Source: Clostridiales bacterium (lineage in GTDB: Bacteria; Bacillota; Clostridia; Oscillospirales; Acutalibacteraceae). Taken from it: 64,000 nucleotides of DNA. Of the stretch, positions 45,888-55,820 are shown in pieces. The stretch is taken from assembly GCA_018364155.1 (NCBI GenBank), contig JAGZMM010000001.1:186001-250000 (forward strand). The letters are read 5' to 3'. The notes under the pieces are model-generated. The model did not search any database and was not told where the DNA came from. It saw only the letters and a program-made list of their open reading frames with translations. The translations under genes and the position numbers were made by a program. Position 1 is the first letter of the stretch, and every line of letters begins with the position of its first letter.

Positions 45888-48800
45888 TTAAAATAGGGTC
45901 ATCTGGCTGGTGGCGGGCAGGCCGTCGAGCACGTGCAGCGCCGCCAGCGATTCGATCACCGATTTGGACACGCCCGCTCGATTCTGCAGGTCGTCCACCG
46001 AGATGTATTTCCCGCCCGAGTCCTTGGCCGCCGCCAACGATTCCGCCGCCGAGCCGCCGATGCCCTTGACCGCGCCGAAGGGAAGCCGGATTTTCCCGTC
46101 CTCGATGAGGTACTTATGCGAGTCGGACTTGTATAAATCCACCGGCAGGAAGGTGATGCCCCTGGCCAGCATTTCCATGATGATCTGCAAATTGGAGAAC
46201 AGGTCCTGGTCTTTGGCAGTAGCTTCCTTGCCCTTTGCTTTAATGGCGTCCATCCGCCGGCGGACCATGGCCGGACCGCTGACCGCCGCCTCGGCGTCAA
46301 AATCCCCGCCACGCACGGTAAAGTAAGCCGCGTAATAAGCCACCGGCTTATGCACCTTGTACCAGCCCAGACGCAGCGCTGCAATGACGTAGGCCGCCGC
46401 ATGGGCTTTCGGGAACATGTACTTAATCTTCATACAGGAATCAATGTACCATTGGGGGACGTTGTGCTCGCGCATGGCGGCAAAATGCTCCTCGGTGAGA
46501 AGCTTTGTGGCCTTGCCCTTTCGCACGATTTCCATGATCTTAAAGGCCATGCTGGGATCGAGCCCCTTGTGCATGAGATAGGTCATGATGCTGTCACGGG
46601 TACCGATGACTTCGGAAATGGTACAGGTGCCGTTTTTGATAAGCTCCTGGGCGTTTCCCAGCCACACGTCGGTACCGTGGGACAAACCGGAAATCTGCAA
46701 AAGGTCCGCAAAGCTTTTGGGCTGAGAGTCAATGAGCATCTGGCGCACGAAATTGGTGCCCATTTCCGGCAAAGAGAGGGTGCCGGTGTTGCAGTCGATT
46801 TCCTCCGCCGTCACCCCCAAGGGCTCCGGCGACGTAAAGAGCTTGATGACCTCTTCGTCGCTGGTGGAAACCTCCATAACCGGGATGCCGGTGAATTCCT
46901 CCAGGTATTTATAGATGGTCGGAACATCGTGCCCGAGAATATCCAGCTTTAAAATGGTATCGTGGATGGCATGGAAGTCGAAGTGGGTGGTGACAATGTC
47001 CGAGTCCGCCGCGTCCGCCGGGTGCTGGACCGGAGTAAAGTCCTCCACTACCTTGTTGCGCGGCACGACCACCATGCCGCCGGGATGCTGGCCAGTGGTA
47101 CGCTTGACACCGGTACAACCGTTGGTAAGCCGGGCAATTTCCGCCTTGTGTACCGTCATTTCCCGTTCATCCAAGTATTTGCGCACATAACCAAAGGCCG
47201 TCTTTTCCGCCACTGTGGAGATGGTACCGGCCTTGAACACGTTTTCACTGCCGAACAGCTCTTCGGTGTATTTATGGGCATAGGGCTGGTATTCACCGGA
47301 GAAGTTCAAGTCAATATCGGGGGATTTATCCCCCTTAAACCCCAGAAAGGTCTCGAAGGGGATTTCGTGCCCGTCCCGATTGTACGGCGTGCCGCACTTG
47401 GGGCAGGTTTTCGGCGGCAAGTCAAACCCGGAGCCGATGGAGCCGTCGGTGATGAACTCGCTGTGTTTGCAGTTCGGGCAGACATAGTGGGGCGACAGGG
47501 GATTTACCTCCGAAATACCCGCCATGGTGGCGGCAAAGGAAGAGCCCACCGAACCACGGGAACCAACCAGATACCCATGAGCCTCCGAGTCGGCCACCAG
47601 CTTTTGGGCGGTGATGTACATCACCGAGAATCCGTGCTTGATGATGGAGTCGAGCTCTCGTTTGAGCCGGTCCTCCACAAGGCCCGGCAGCGGGTCTCCG
47701 TAGACCTCCTTGGCCTTCGCCCAGCAGATGCGCTGCAGCTCCTCGTCCGACCCTTCGATGGATGGCGGGAAGGTTCCTTCCGGGATAGGGCGCATGGGTT
47801 CGCACAGGTCGGCGATCTTGTTTGTATTCTCTACTACGACCTCATAGGCTTTTTTCTCGCCCAGGTACTGAAACTCCTTGAGCATCTCGTCGGTGGTGCG
47901 AAAATACAAAGGCGGCTGGTTGTCCGCGTCCTGGAAGCCTTGGCCCGCCATCAGAATCCGGCGGAACACCTCGTCCTCCTTGTTCTGAAAATGCACGTCG
48001 CAGGTGGCAACCACCGGGATGTGCAGCTTTTCGCCTAAGGAAACGATGGTGCGGTTGTGCTTTCTTAGCTCTTCCTCGTCCGCCGCTTTACCGGTGCGGA
48101 TCATGAACTCGTTGTTGGCGATGGGCTGGATTTCCAGATAGTCGTAAAACCGGGCGATGTCGCAAAGCTCGCCCCATTGCCGCCCCAAACTCACCGCCTC
48201 ATACAGCTCGCCCGCCTCGCAGGCGCTGCCGATGATGAGGCCTTCCCGGTACCGGGTCAGCTCGCTTCTGGGAATGCGGGGCTTTTTATAATAATACTTG
48301 AGGTTGGATAACGAGATAAGTTTATAAAGGTTTTTAAGCCCCACGTAATTCTTTGCCAAGATAATCATATGGTATGGGCGCAGTTTCTTAATATCCCCGC
48401 CCGCTAAAGCAGAGTTGATTTGGGAAACCGAATGAATCTTCGATTCCTGCTCCATCATCAAAAGAAGCTTTTGAAAGATGGCAGCCAGCATCGCCGCATC
48501 ATCACAGGCACGGTGATGGTTGAACTTTCCCAGCTTCAAATGATCAGCTACCGTATTGAGCTTATGGTTACGAAGATTCGGCAGCAGCTTGCGGCAGATG
48601 GGAACCGTATCGATGGAGGTATTGGCAAAGGAAAGCTTGCACCGCTTGGCTGCCGCTTTGACAAAGGACGTGTCAAAGGGTGCATTGTGGGCCACCAAGG
48701 GTGCATCGCCGCAAAAGTCCAGAAACTGCTTTAACGCCTCTTCTTCCAGCGGCGCGTCCTTGACCATGTCGTTGGTGATGCCGGTAAGCTCGGTAATCTT

Positions 48801-50252
48801 CTGGGGAATGGGAATCTGGGGATTGACGAAGGTGTTAAACTCCGCTATCTTTTCCCCCTTCACCATCTTTACCGCGCCGATTTCCGTAATCCGTTCATTC
48901 TGGGCGTTGAGGCCGGTGGTCTCCAAGTCAAACACGATGAATTCCCCGTCAAAAGGCGTATCCGCGCTGCCGGACACGGCGGGAACCTCGTCGTTGACGT
49001 AGTAAGCTTCCACTCCGTAGAGAACCTTGAAGTCGTTCCCCACGGCGGCGGCCGCGTTCATTGCCTCAGGGAACGCCTGGGCCACCCCGTGGTCGGTTAC
49101 CGCCACAGCCTTGTGCCCCAGACTGGCGGCGAACTTGATGAGCTTTTCCGCCGGAGTCATGCCGTCCATGGCGGACATGTTGGTATGCATATGCAGCTCG
49201 ACCCGCTTTTTCTCCGCCTTGTCCTCTTTTTTGCGGCGCTTGACAATGGAAATGTGTTTCGCGTCAAAGGTATATTCGTGCAGATAGGTGTCATAGGTAT
49301 ACTGCCCCTTGAGCAGCACGCAGACCCCGTTTTTCAGGTCCTCGAACTCCTGGAGCTTCTTCACCCTTCCGGTAAATTGCACGATCTTCACGGACGTGGA
49401 GGAAGTCAGGTCGGTAATGTTAAAAGACGTGATGCGGGCTTTGCCAGATTTGGTATCCCGCGACTCAAAGTCGAAAATTTCACCCCAGACGGTGTATTCT
49501 CCCGGTTCAGGCGGCAGGTCTTTGAGGGAGATGGGCGGGTCGTTGATGGGCTTGCCGTATACCACCTGAGCGGTTTCCATGAGAATAGGAAGGTTTTTAG
49601 GCAGATTGCTTGACACACGACGCACGGGTGCCCGGCGCTTTGGCGCTTGCTTCTCAGCAGGAGACGACATATTGGACGGCGCGGCAAAGGGTGTCTCTTT
49701 TTCCGGCGGTACGTCCGTGTCCATGGGGAACGGGACCCTCTCCTCTGCCCGCGGCGGCGCAGGGATGACCTCGTCGGTCTCGGTGACGCCGGCAAAAGCC
49801 ACCTTTACCCGTTTGCCGTACTGCTCAAAGAGCAAAGAAGCCAGTGCCTTGTCGCACCCAGTGGACTCCAGGATATTGAGCCCCCCGTGGGTGAGAGTGA
49901 TGGTGACCGTTTCCCCGTCCACCGCCATGGCGGCTCCTTCAAAGGTACCGTTGACCGCGGCGTTCTTGCGCTTTAGATAGAATACCACACTGTCGAGCAC
50001 CTCCGGGCACAGCGCTTCTCCAGGAAAGCTTGGCGCAATCTGCACCGCCGCTGCGCCTAAGCCTTTTCCAATATCCGCCTCTGCTTCGCAGAGAACAGAA
50101 TGCGCAACAAAGCATGGAAATGCCGTTTGGATTTCCATGCTTTTGTTCTTTTCCCGGTATTTGATTTTCACGACTTCTCCGCAAGCAAGCAGTTCCCTGC
50201 TCTCTTTCTTCGCTATGTAACCGCCGAAGACTTCGGCAAATGTATTGCTCAA
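45888..50252 (-). CDS. polC: DNA polymerase III alpha subunit, PolC type
   Basis: Replicative polymerase of low-GC Gram-positives, about 1454 residues. Domain order: N-terminal region (about 1-210), OB fold (PPEPGEYTVWGEIF, near 250), PHP domain (VELHMHTNMSAMDG, near 355), inserted 3'-5' exonuclease (FIVFDLETTGLN, near 440), then the C-family polymerase core with the zinc-binding CPNCKHSEF and KTCPKCGTPY, and PDIDLNFSGEYQ with catalytic Asp residues. The start is TTG 50252 with GGGTGG 7 nt upstream, 20 nt after the ispG stop; the longer frame to 50366 runs into ispG. Confidence 0.95.
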   Translation of the reverse strand: MSNTFAEVFGGYIAKKESRELLACGEVVKIKYREKNKSMEIQTAFPCFVAHSVLCEAEADIGKGLGAAAVQIAPSFPGEALCPEVLDSVVFYLKRKNAAVNGTFEGAAMAVDGETVTITLTHGGLNILESTGCDKALASLLFEQYGKRVKVAFAGVTETDEVIPAPPRAEERVPFPMDTDVPPEKETPFAAPSNMSSPAEKQAPKRRAPVRRVSSNLPKNLPILMETAQVVYGKPINDPPISLKDLPPEPGEYTVWGEIFDFESRDTKSGKARITSFNITDLTSSTSVKIVQFTGRVKKLQEFEDLKNGVCVLLKGQYTYDTYLHEYTFDAKHISIVKRRKKEDKAEKKRVELHMHTNMSAMDGMTPAEKLIKFAASLGHKAVAVTDHGVAQAFPEAMNAAAAVGNDFKVLYGVEAYYVNDEVPAVSGSADTPFDGEFIVFDLETTGLNAQNERITEIGAVKMVKGEKIAEFNTFVNPQIPIPQKITELTGITNDMVKDAPLEEEALKQFLDFCGDAPLVAHNAPFDTSFVKAAAKRCKLSFANTSIDTVPICRKLLPNLRNHKLNTVADHLKLGKFNHHRACDDAAMLAAIFQKLLLMMEQESKIHSVSQINSALAGGDIKKLRPYHMIILAKNYVGLKNLYKLISLSNLKYYYKKPRIPRSELTRYREGLIIGSACEAGELYEAVSLGRQWGELCDIARFYDYLEIQPIANNEFMIRTGKAADEEELRKHNRTIVSLGEKLHIPVVATCDVHFQNKEDEVFRRILMAGQGFQDADNQPPLYFRTTDEMLKEFQYLGEKKAYEVVVENTNKIADLCEPMRPIPEGTFPPSIEGSDEELQRICWAKAKEVYGDPLPGLVEDRLKRELDSIIKHGFSVMYITAQKLVADSEAHGYLVGSRGSVGSSFAATMAGISEVNPLSPHYVCPNCKHSEFITDGSIGSGFDLPPKTCPKCGTPYNRDGHEIPFETFLGFKGDKSPDIDLNFSGEYQPYAHKYTEELFGSENVFKAGTISTVAEKTAFGYVRKYLDEREMTVHKAEIARLTNGCTGVKRTTGQHPGGMVVVPRNKVVEDFTPVQHPADAADSDIVTTHFDFHAIHDTILKLDILGHDVPTIYKYLEEFTGIPVMEVSTSDEEVIKLFTSPEPLGVTAEEIDCNTGTLSLPEMGTNFVRQMLIDSQPKSFADLLQISGLSHGTDVWLGNAQELIKNGTCTISEVIGTRDSIMTYLMHKGLDPSMAFKIMEIVRKGKATKLLTEEHFAAMREHNVPQWYIDSCMKIKYMFPKAHAAAYVIAALRLGWYKVHKPVAYYAAYFTVRGGDFDAEAAVSGPAMVRRRMDAIKAKGKEATAKDQDLFSNLQIIMEMLARGITFLPVDLYKSDSHKYLIEDGKIRLPFGAVKGIGGSAAESLAAAKDSGGKYISVDDLQNRAGVSKSVIESLAALHVLDGLPATSQMTLF

Positions 50253-50272
50253 TGTATACCACCCAAATTCTC

Positions 50273-51322
50273 TTACATCCGTTCGATTTCCTTGACCAAT
50301 TCCTCCAAAAGCGCCTCCTCGGGCACCTTGCGGATGATTTCGCCCTTCTGAAAGAGCAGACCGCACCCGTCTCCGCCGGCAATGCCGATGTCCGCGTCCT
50401 TGGCTTCTCCCGGCCCGTTGACGGCGCAGCCCATAATGGCCACCTTGATATCCTTTTCACAGCCGCGCAGCCGTTCTTCGGCGGCGCTGGCCAGCGCGAT
50501 CAAATCGATCTTCGTGCGCCCGCAGGTGGGACAGGACACAAACCGGATTCCGCCCTTGCGGATTCCAAGGCCCTTGAGCAGGTCCTTCGCGGCATATACC
50601 TCCCGAACCGGATCTGCCGTCAAGGACACCCGGATGGTGTCCCCAATCCCGTCAAGCAACAAAGAACCGATTCCAGCGGAGGACTTGATGAGCCCCATGC
50701 GCTCGGTTCCCGCTTCCGTCACCCCCAGGTGAAGCGGATAAGCGCAGGCCTTGGCCGTCAGCTTATAGGCTTCTACCATGGTGGCCACATCGGAGGACTT
50801 GATGGACAAAACAATATCGGTAAAGTCGTTCTTTTCCAGCAAGGAGACGTGGTAAAGGGCGCTGTCGCGCATGCCTTCGGCGGTCACTCCGCCGTATCGG
50901 GCCAAAATGTCCTTTTCCAGCGACCCGGAATTAACCCCGATGCGGATGGGAACCGACGCATTCGCGCAGGCCCTCGCCACCGCCCTGACCCGGTCTTCCC
51001 CGCCGATGTTACCGGGATTTAACCGGATTTTATCCACCCCGGCCGCTATCGCTTCCAAAGCCAGCTGGTAATCAAAATGAATATCCGCCACGATCGGGGT
51101 AGAAACCGCTTCCTTCAAAGCAGCAATCAGCCGGACCGCCTCTTTGTCCGGTACCGCCGCCCGGATGATTTCGCATCCGGCCGCCTCCAGCTCCTTCGCC
51201 TGGCGCACGCTTCCCTCGATGTCGTGGGCGGGCGTGTTGAGCATGGACTGGATGGATACCGGCGCGACGCCGCCAATCGCCAAGTTTCCTACCTGGACCT
51301 GTTTCGAATTCCTTCGTTTCAT
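50273..51322 (-). CDS. ispG: 4-hydroxy-3-methylbut-2-enyl diphosphate synthase (flavodoxin type)
   Basis: MEP pathway Fe-S enzyme that makes HMBPP. 349 residues, TIM barrel then a cluster domain. Cluster ligands are in FVSCPTCGRTKIDL and IMGCAVNGPGEAKDADIG. The N-terminal barrel has VGNLAIGGVAPVSIQSML. ATG 51322 follows GGAGG at 5 nt and overlaps the rseP stop region by 1 to 3 nt, so the pair is coupled. polC follows. Confidence 0.95.
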   Translation of the reverse strand: MKRRNSKQVQVGNLAIGGVAPVSIQSMLNTPAHDIEGSVRQAKELEAAGCEIIRAAVPDKEAVRLIAALKEAVSTPIVADIHFDYQLALEAIAAGVDKIRLNPGNIGGEDRVRAVARACANASVPIRIGVNSGSLEKDILARYGGVTAEGMRDSALYHVSLLEKNDFTDIVLSIKSSDVATMVEAYKLTAKACAYPLHLGVTEAGTERMGLIKSSAGIGSLLLDGIGDTIRVSLTADPVREVYAAKDLLKGLGIRKGGIRFVSCPTCGRTKIDLIALASAAEERLRGCEKDIKVAIMGCAVNGPGEAKDADIGIAGGDGCGLLFQKGEIIRKVPEEALLEELVKEIERM

Positions 51323-51323
51323 G

Positions 51324-52373
51324 CTATCCTCCGGTTGCAATGCGCACAATGTCGTTGAAGGTGACCGCCACCATCAGCAAAATCAAAAGCAGGAAGCTGG
51401 CCGCATTGACGTATCCCTCGTACTTGGGGTTTAACGGCTTGCGGCGAATCGCTTCGATGATTAAGAACACCAGCCGTCCCCCGTCCAGAGCCGGGATGGG
51501 CAGGAGATTGAATACACCTAAGTTTACTGTAATGAGCGCCACGACAAACAAGAACTGGTCCCAGCCCATAAAGGCCGCCTGACTGATGACGTCTGCCGTG
51601 CCAACCGGGCCGGACAACTGCTCTAGCCCCACGTTGCCGGTAATCAGGTCGATGAGGCTTGCCCACACCAGCCGGGCCACCGACAGGGTTTGCAGTGCCC
51701 CGTGCTTGATAACGGAAAAGAAATTCTTTTCTTCCGGATACACCTTGAAGCTCTCTCCGATGTTTTGGATATAGAGCTTTCCGTCCTCTCCAAGCGTGGT
51801 GGGAAATTCTACGCCGGTCAGAGTCATAGCCTGGCCGTTGCGGATTACGCCAATGTCCACCACCCCATCATTATCCCGCAAAAGATTAAAGGAAATGTCG
51901 TAATCTACATAAACAGGCGCACCGTTAATGGAAGTGATTTCGTCCCCCACCTCCAGCTTATTCTCCGACGCAAAGGTCACGTCCACCCGTGCGACGGTGG
52001 TGGAGGCCAGATACTGCCCGCCAAAGCACCCGTTCATTATGCACAGAAGAATGACACCCAGCAGTATATTCATAAATGCGCCGGCAATGCAGATGAGGAC
52101 CCGGCGCCAAACCGGCTTGCGGTTGAACGCCCGGTCGTCGTCGCTTTCCTCGTTCTCTCCTTCCATGGCCACAAAGCCGCCAATGGGGAACGCACGCAGC
52201 GCATAGGTGGTTTCTCCGTGCTTTTTTTTGAGCAAAGTCGGTCCCATGCCGATGGCAAATTCATTGACCTTTACCTTCATGGCCTTGGCCACGAGAAAAT
52301 GCCCCAGTTCATGAAAGAAAATCAGAAAACCGAATACCAAAATAGCGATGACAATGGTGAGTACAACGTTGAT
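51324..52373 (-). CDS. rseP: Site-2 protease RseP/RasP, apparent ATC start
   Basis: Intramembrane zinc metalloprotease that clips anti-sigma factors and signal peptides. About 349 residues. The zinc site is FFHELGHFLVAK in helix 1, with the third ligand in PALDGGRLVFLIIE. A PDZ domain lies between (about 115-200, KLEVGDEITSINGAPVYV). No ATG, GTG or TTG stands at the expected place: GGAGG (52385-52381) is followed 7 nt later by ATC at 52373, exactly where family members begin (INVVLTIVIAILVFG). The longer frame to 52508 overlaps dxr and is unlikely. Confidence 0.85.
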   Translation of the reverse strand: MNVVLTIVIAILVFGFLIFFHELGHFLVAKAMKVKVNEFAIGMGPTLLKKKHGETTYALRAFPIGGFVAMEGENEESDDDRAFNRKPVWRRVLICIAGAFMNILLGVILLCIMNGCFGGQYLASTTVARVDVTFASENKLEVGDEITSINGAPVYVDYDISFNLLRDNDGVVDIGVIRNGQAMTLTGVEFPTTLGEDGKLYIQNIGESFKVYPEEKNFFSVIKHGALQTLSVARLVWASLIDLITGNVGLEQLSGPVGTADVISQAAFMGWDQFLFVVALITVNLGVFNLLPIPALDGGRLVFLIIEAIRRKPLNPKYEGYVNAASFLLLILLMVAVTFNDIVRIATGG

Positions 52374-52392
52374 AGCAATCCCTCCGTTTGAG

Positions 52393-53538
52393 TCAGATAG
52401 ATGAGCGTACCTGTGCGCGGGCAGCCTGATCGGCGGCAAGAACCTCCTCAAGCGTCGGTTCCTTGACCCAAGACTGGGCTTCCATCGCCTTTTCCACCAG
52501 GTCCGCAATCTCTAAAAACCCGATTTTTCCTTCCAAGAAAAGCGCCACCGCCTGTTCGTTGGCGCCGTTGGCCGCCGCCGGATACAATCCCCCCCGGCGG
52601 ATGGCCTCCCTGCAAAGAGGCAGACAGCGAAAGGTATCTTCATCCGGCTTTGAAAAAGTCAAAGCCGGGTAGTTGTCAAAATTGAGTTCCTTTACCGGGC
52701 TTTTTATCCGGTCCGGATAGGTCAGCGCGTACTGAATGGGAATGCGCATATCCGGTACTCCCATCTGTGCGATGACCGAATGGTCGTCATATTCCACCAT
52801 GGAATGTACCACGCTTTCCCGGTGCACCACAATGTGCACTTGTTCGGGTTTGACTCCAAAGAGCCAAACCGCTTCGATCAACTCCAGCCCTTTATTCATC
52901 AGAGTGGCCGAGTCAATGGTGATTTTCGCGCCCATGTCCCAGTTGGGATGCCTGAGGGCCTGGGCGGGCGTGATGGCTTTGAGCTCTTCCCTGGTTTTGC
53001 CGAAAAACGGACCGCCCGAGGCGGTCAGCAAAATACGTTTGAGAGCGCCGTTTGGCGCCTTTCCCTGCAAGCACTGGAAAATGGCCGAATGCTCGCTGTC
53101 CACAGGCAGAATATCTACTCTAGCCTGTTTTGCGGCGTCCATCACGATGCGCCCGCCCGCCACCAGCGTTTCCTTGTTCGCCAGTGCAAGCCGCCGATTT
53201 CCCGCCTCAATGGCGGCCATGGTGGGCAAAAGACCCGCAATGCCTACGACGGAATTAACCACCGTATCCACATCCGCAAGCCTCGCCGCCTCGCAGACTC
53301 CTTCCTGCCCCGCGCCGATGCGGCAGCCGGTGTCGGCCACCCGCACTTTTAAGTCCTGGGCCGCCTCCTCATCCGAGAGGGCCGCGTACCGGGGCCGATA
53401 CCGGCGAATCTGTTCCTCCATGCGCTTAACACTGCGGTTAGCCGTCAGCGCCGCTACCTGTGCTCTAGTGCAGTCGACCACATCAAGGGCTTGGGTGCCG
53501 ATGGAGCCGGTCGAACCTAATATGGAAATCCGTCGCAT
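52393..53538 (-). CDS. dxr: 1-deoxy-D-xylulose 5-phosphate reductoisomerase
   Basis: Second step of the MEP pathway, NADPH-dependent. 381 residues. NADPH motif ISILGSTGSIGTQALDV is at the N terminus. The metal-binding and active-site motifs are LPVDSEHSAIFQCLQG and TASGGPFFGKT, and the loop WDMGAKITIDSATLMNKGLE follows. GGAGG precedes the ATG. The stop lies about 20 nt before rseP. Confidence 0.96.
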   Translation of the reverse strand: MRRISILGSTGSIGTQALDVVDCTRAQVAALTANRSVKRMEEQIRRYRPRYAALSDEEAAQDLKVRVADTGCRIGAGQEGVCEAARLADVDTVVNSVVGIAGLLPTMAAIEAGNRRLALANKETLVAGGRIVMDAAKQARVDILPVDSEHSAIFQCLQGKAPNGALKRILLTASGGPFFGKTREELKAITPAQALRHPNWDMGAKITIDSATLMNKGLELIEAVWLFGVKPEQVHIVVHRESVVHSMVEYDDHSVIAQMGVPDMRIPIQYALTYPDRIKSPVKELNFDNYPALTFSKPDEDTFRCLPLCREAIRRGGLYPAAANGANEQAVALFLEGKIGFLEIADLVEKAMEAQSWVKEPTLEEVLAADQAARAQVRSSI

Positions 53539-53571
53539 AGCTTCCTCCGATAGTTTAGCATTTCCGGAAAG

Positions 53572-54381
53572 TCAGGAGATAAACGGGATAAAATACACCG
53601 CGCAATAAATCAGCGGCGTGACGAATACAAAGCTGTCAAACCGGTCGAGCATGCCGCCGTGTCCCGGCAGGATGTTGCCATAGTCTTTCACGTGGCAGTT
53701 GCGCTTGACCAGAGAAGCGGCCAGGTCGCCCACCATCCCCACCAAAGAGCAGGGAATGGACAATAGCACCAGCATCCAGATGGAGACGGTAGCCGTATCG
53801 CCCAAAAAGAAGTGCTGATAAATCCAGGCGGCCAGCGCAAAGCATACAATACAGCTGACAAAGCCGCCGACGGCTCCTTCCACCGTCTTTTTTGGGCTGA
53901 TGCGTTCGATGAGCTTATGCTTGCCCCAGAAGCTGCCGATGAAATAGGCGCCGATGTCGGTGACCCAGGAGCCGATCATGGCCAAAAATAGATAGAAAAG
54001 CCCGTGCTCATTAAAGTCCCGCAGATACACGGTCGCCGCCATGCCGAAGGGCACAAACACAAGCATAGGAAATACCGTGCCCACCTTCTCGAAATTCAAG
54101 CTGTTCTTGGTAAAAATCAACACCACAAAGATCAGGGCCATAAAGAAAAAGCTCAAGAAGGAGAAATAGGTAAAACTGACAAAGGGAACGCCGGCGGCAA
54201 AAAGGATACATACCGCCAGAAACGCCGGGTTTTTATGAAGCCCCGCCGCCTGCAGCACCTCGAATACCGAGACGGCCGAAATGATGGCGATGACCAGATT
54301 AAAAATCAGCGTATTGTAAAAAAACAACACCGGCAAAAGTAGAACGGCGCACAGCGCTCCTGTAATGATACGTTGTTTCAT
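53572..54381 (-). CDS. cdsA: Phosphatidate cytidylyltransferase
   Basis: Makes CDP-diacylglycerol from phosphatidic acid and CTP, the precursor of bacterial phospholipids. A 269-residue protein with about eight membrane helices. The C-terminal CDS signature is present: SLVKRNCHVKDYGNILPGHGGMLDRFDSFVF, shown here by its key elements KRNCHVKD and PGHGGMLDRFDS. GGAGAG precedes the ATG. It sits between uppS and dxr, the standard Firmicute order. Confidence 0.94.
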   Translation of the reverse strand: MKQRIITGALCAVLLLPVLFFYNTLIFNLVIAIISAVSVFEVLQAAGLHKNPAFLAVCILFAAGVPFVSFTYFSFLSFFFMALIFVVLIFTKNSLNFEKVGTVFPMLVFVPFGMAATVYLRDFNEHGLFYLFLAMIGSWVTDIGAYFIGSFWGKHKLIERISPKKTVEGAVGGFVSCIVCFALAAWIYQHFFLGDTATVSIWMLVLLSIPCSLVGMVGDLAASLVKRNCHVKDYGNILPGHGGMLDRFDSFVFVTPLIYCAVYFIPFIS

Positions 54382-54411
54382 ATGACTCTCTCCAACCCAA
54401 GGTTGCCCCGT

Positions 54412-55164
54412 TTATTTTGCAGTCTCTTCTTCCACCACACCGCCGAACCTGCGGTTTCGTTTGGCGAACACTGCAATCGCCTGGTCAATGTGCTCCGGCT
54501 TAAAGTCCGGCCATAATATGTTATCGAACAAAAACTCGGAATATGCCGACTGCCAAAGCAAAAAGTTTGAAATGCGCTGCTCGCCGCTGGGACGGATGAT
54601 CAAATCCGGGTCCGGCTGGCCGGCGGTGTACAAATGACGCTCCAAATCCGCTTCGGTGAGAGCCTGCGGGTCCAGCATTTTGTCGACGCATGCTCTGGCA
54701 AGTTGCCTGGCAGCATGGAGGATTTCCATGCGACCGCCGTAGTTGATGGCGATGTTGAGCACCATGCCGGGCTTCTCTTTCGTGGCTTCCTCCGCCCGAG
54801 CCATGAGCTGCTGCAAATCCTGCGAGAGTACCGACCGGTCCCCGATAAAACGGGTTACAATGGTTTCATCGGCAAAGTCACGCAGCGCTTCCTCCAGATA
54901 GTCGTGAAAAAGCTTCATCAGCGCGTCGATTTCATCCTGGGGCCGCTTCCAGTTCTCCGTGGAAAAGGCGTATACCGTCAGATAGCCGATGCCGATCTGA
55001 TTGCAGTACCGGGCGATCTTTCGGAAAGCCTGCCCGCCCGCCTGATGCCCGGCCTTTCTTGGCAGAAACCGCTTCTTTGCCCACCGGCCGTTGCCGTCCA
55101 TAATGATGGCGATATGCTTGGGCAGCGGCGTATCCTGCGGCAGTCCGCTTTTCTTTTCAAACAT
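54412..55164 (-). CDS. uppS: Undecaprenyl diphosphate synthase
   Basis: Cis-prenyltransferase that elongates FPP to the C55 lipid carrier of cell wall synthesis. 250 residues. Motifs: HIAIIMDGNGRWAKKR with catalytic Asp, LTVYAFSTENWKRP, NIAINYGGRMEI, and PDLIIRPSGEQRISNFLLWQ (conserved RxxGExRxS). ATG 55164 has GGAGG 7 nt upstream; the longer frame to 55239 crosses the hairpin at 55219 and is rejected. Confidence 0.95.
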   Translation of the reverse strand: MFEKKSGLPQDTPLPKHIAIIMDGNGRWAKKRFLPRKAGHQAGGQAFRKIARYCNQIGIGYLTVYAFSTENWKRPQDEIDALMKLFHDYLEEALRDFADETIVTRFIGDRSVLSQDLQQLMARAEEATKEKPGMVLNIAINYGGRMEILHAARQLARACVDKMLDPQALTEADLERHLYTAGQPDPDLIIRPSGEQRISNFLLWQSAYSEFLFDNILWPDFKPEHIDQAIAVFAKRNRRFGGVVEEETAK

Positions 55165-55218
55165 GTTCCGACCTCCGTATCCATCGGGTTTGCCTGTATG
55201 CGTCATACGATGTGCAAA

Positions 55219-55238
55219 TGCCCCGGAGTTCCGGGGCA
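55219..55238 (-). terminator. Hairpin between frr and uppS
   Basis: An 8-bp GC stem (TGCCCCGG and complement) with a 4-nt AGTT loop. A short T run follows (CATTTGC). Partial termination or mRNA processing is possible; operon read-through is expected. Confidence 0.4.
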
Positions 55239-55262
55239 CTGCGCATGCTGTTCTATCTCAGG

Positions 55263-55817
55263 TTAGATCTCCATGATCTCCTTGTCCTTATCCTGGGCAA
55301 TCTGATCGATTTCCTTGCAGAATTTGTCCGTCAAATCCTGAATTTTCTTCTCGCCCTGCTTGAGATCGTCCTCGGTGATTTCCGAAGACTTCTTAAGGGC
55401 CTTGAGCTTTTCAATGGCGTCCCGGCGTACCGAACGGATGGCGATCTTCGCGTCCTCGCCCATCTTGCTGATGTCCTTGACGATTTCCTTGCGGCGTTCC
55501 TCGGTCAGCGGCGGGAAAATAAGCCGGATGATCTTGCCGTCAGACTGGGGATTGATACCGATGTCGGAAGCCTGGATAGCCTTTTCAATGGAACGAACCG
55601 TAGAAACGTCCCAGGGCTGGATGGTCAAGGTACGCGCTTCGGTCACCGATACCGCCGCCATCTGGTTGATGGGAGTGGGGGTTCCGTAATAGTCCACCCG
55701 CACCTTGTCAAGCACCGCGGGATTGGCGCGGCCGGCACGGATTTCCGCATATTCCTCTTTAAGCACATGGATGGTTTTCTTCATGTGTACTTCTGTTTTC
55801 TCGAATACTTCTTTCAC
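55263..55817 (-). CDS. frr: Ribosome recycling factor
   Basis: Splits post-termination ribosomes with EF-G. 184 residues. The signature DYYGTPTPINQMAAVSV is in the middle, with IRLIFPPLTEERRKE after it. The start is GTG with AAGGAGG upstream. It lies 3 nt after pyrH, the classic pair. Confidence 0.96.
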   Translation of the reverse strand: MKEVFEKTEVHMKKTIHVLKEEYAEIRAGRANPAVLDKVRVDYYGTPTPINQMAAVSVTEARTLTIQPWDVSTVRSIEKAIQASDIGINPQSDGKIIRLIFPPLTEERRKEIVKDISKMGEDAKIAIRSVRRDAIEKLKALKKSSEITEDDLKQGEKKIQDLTDKFCKEIDQIAQDKDKEIMEI

Positions 55818-55820
55818 AGC

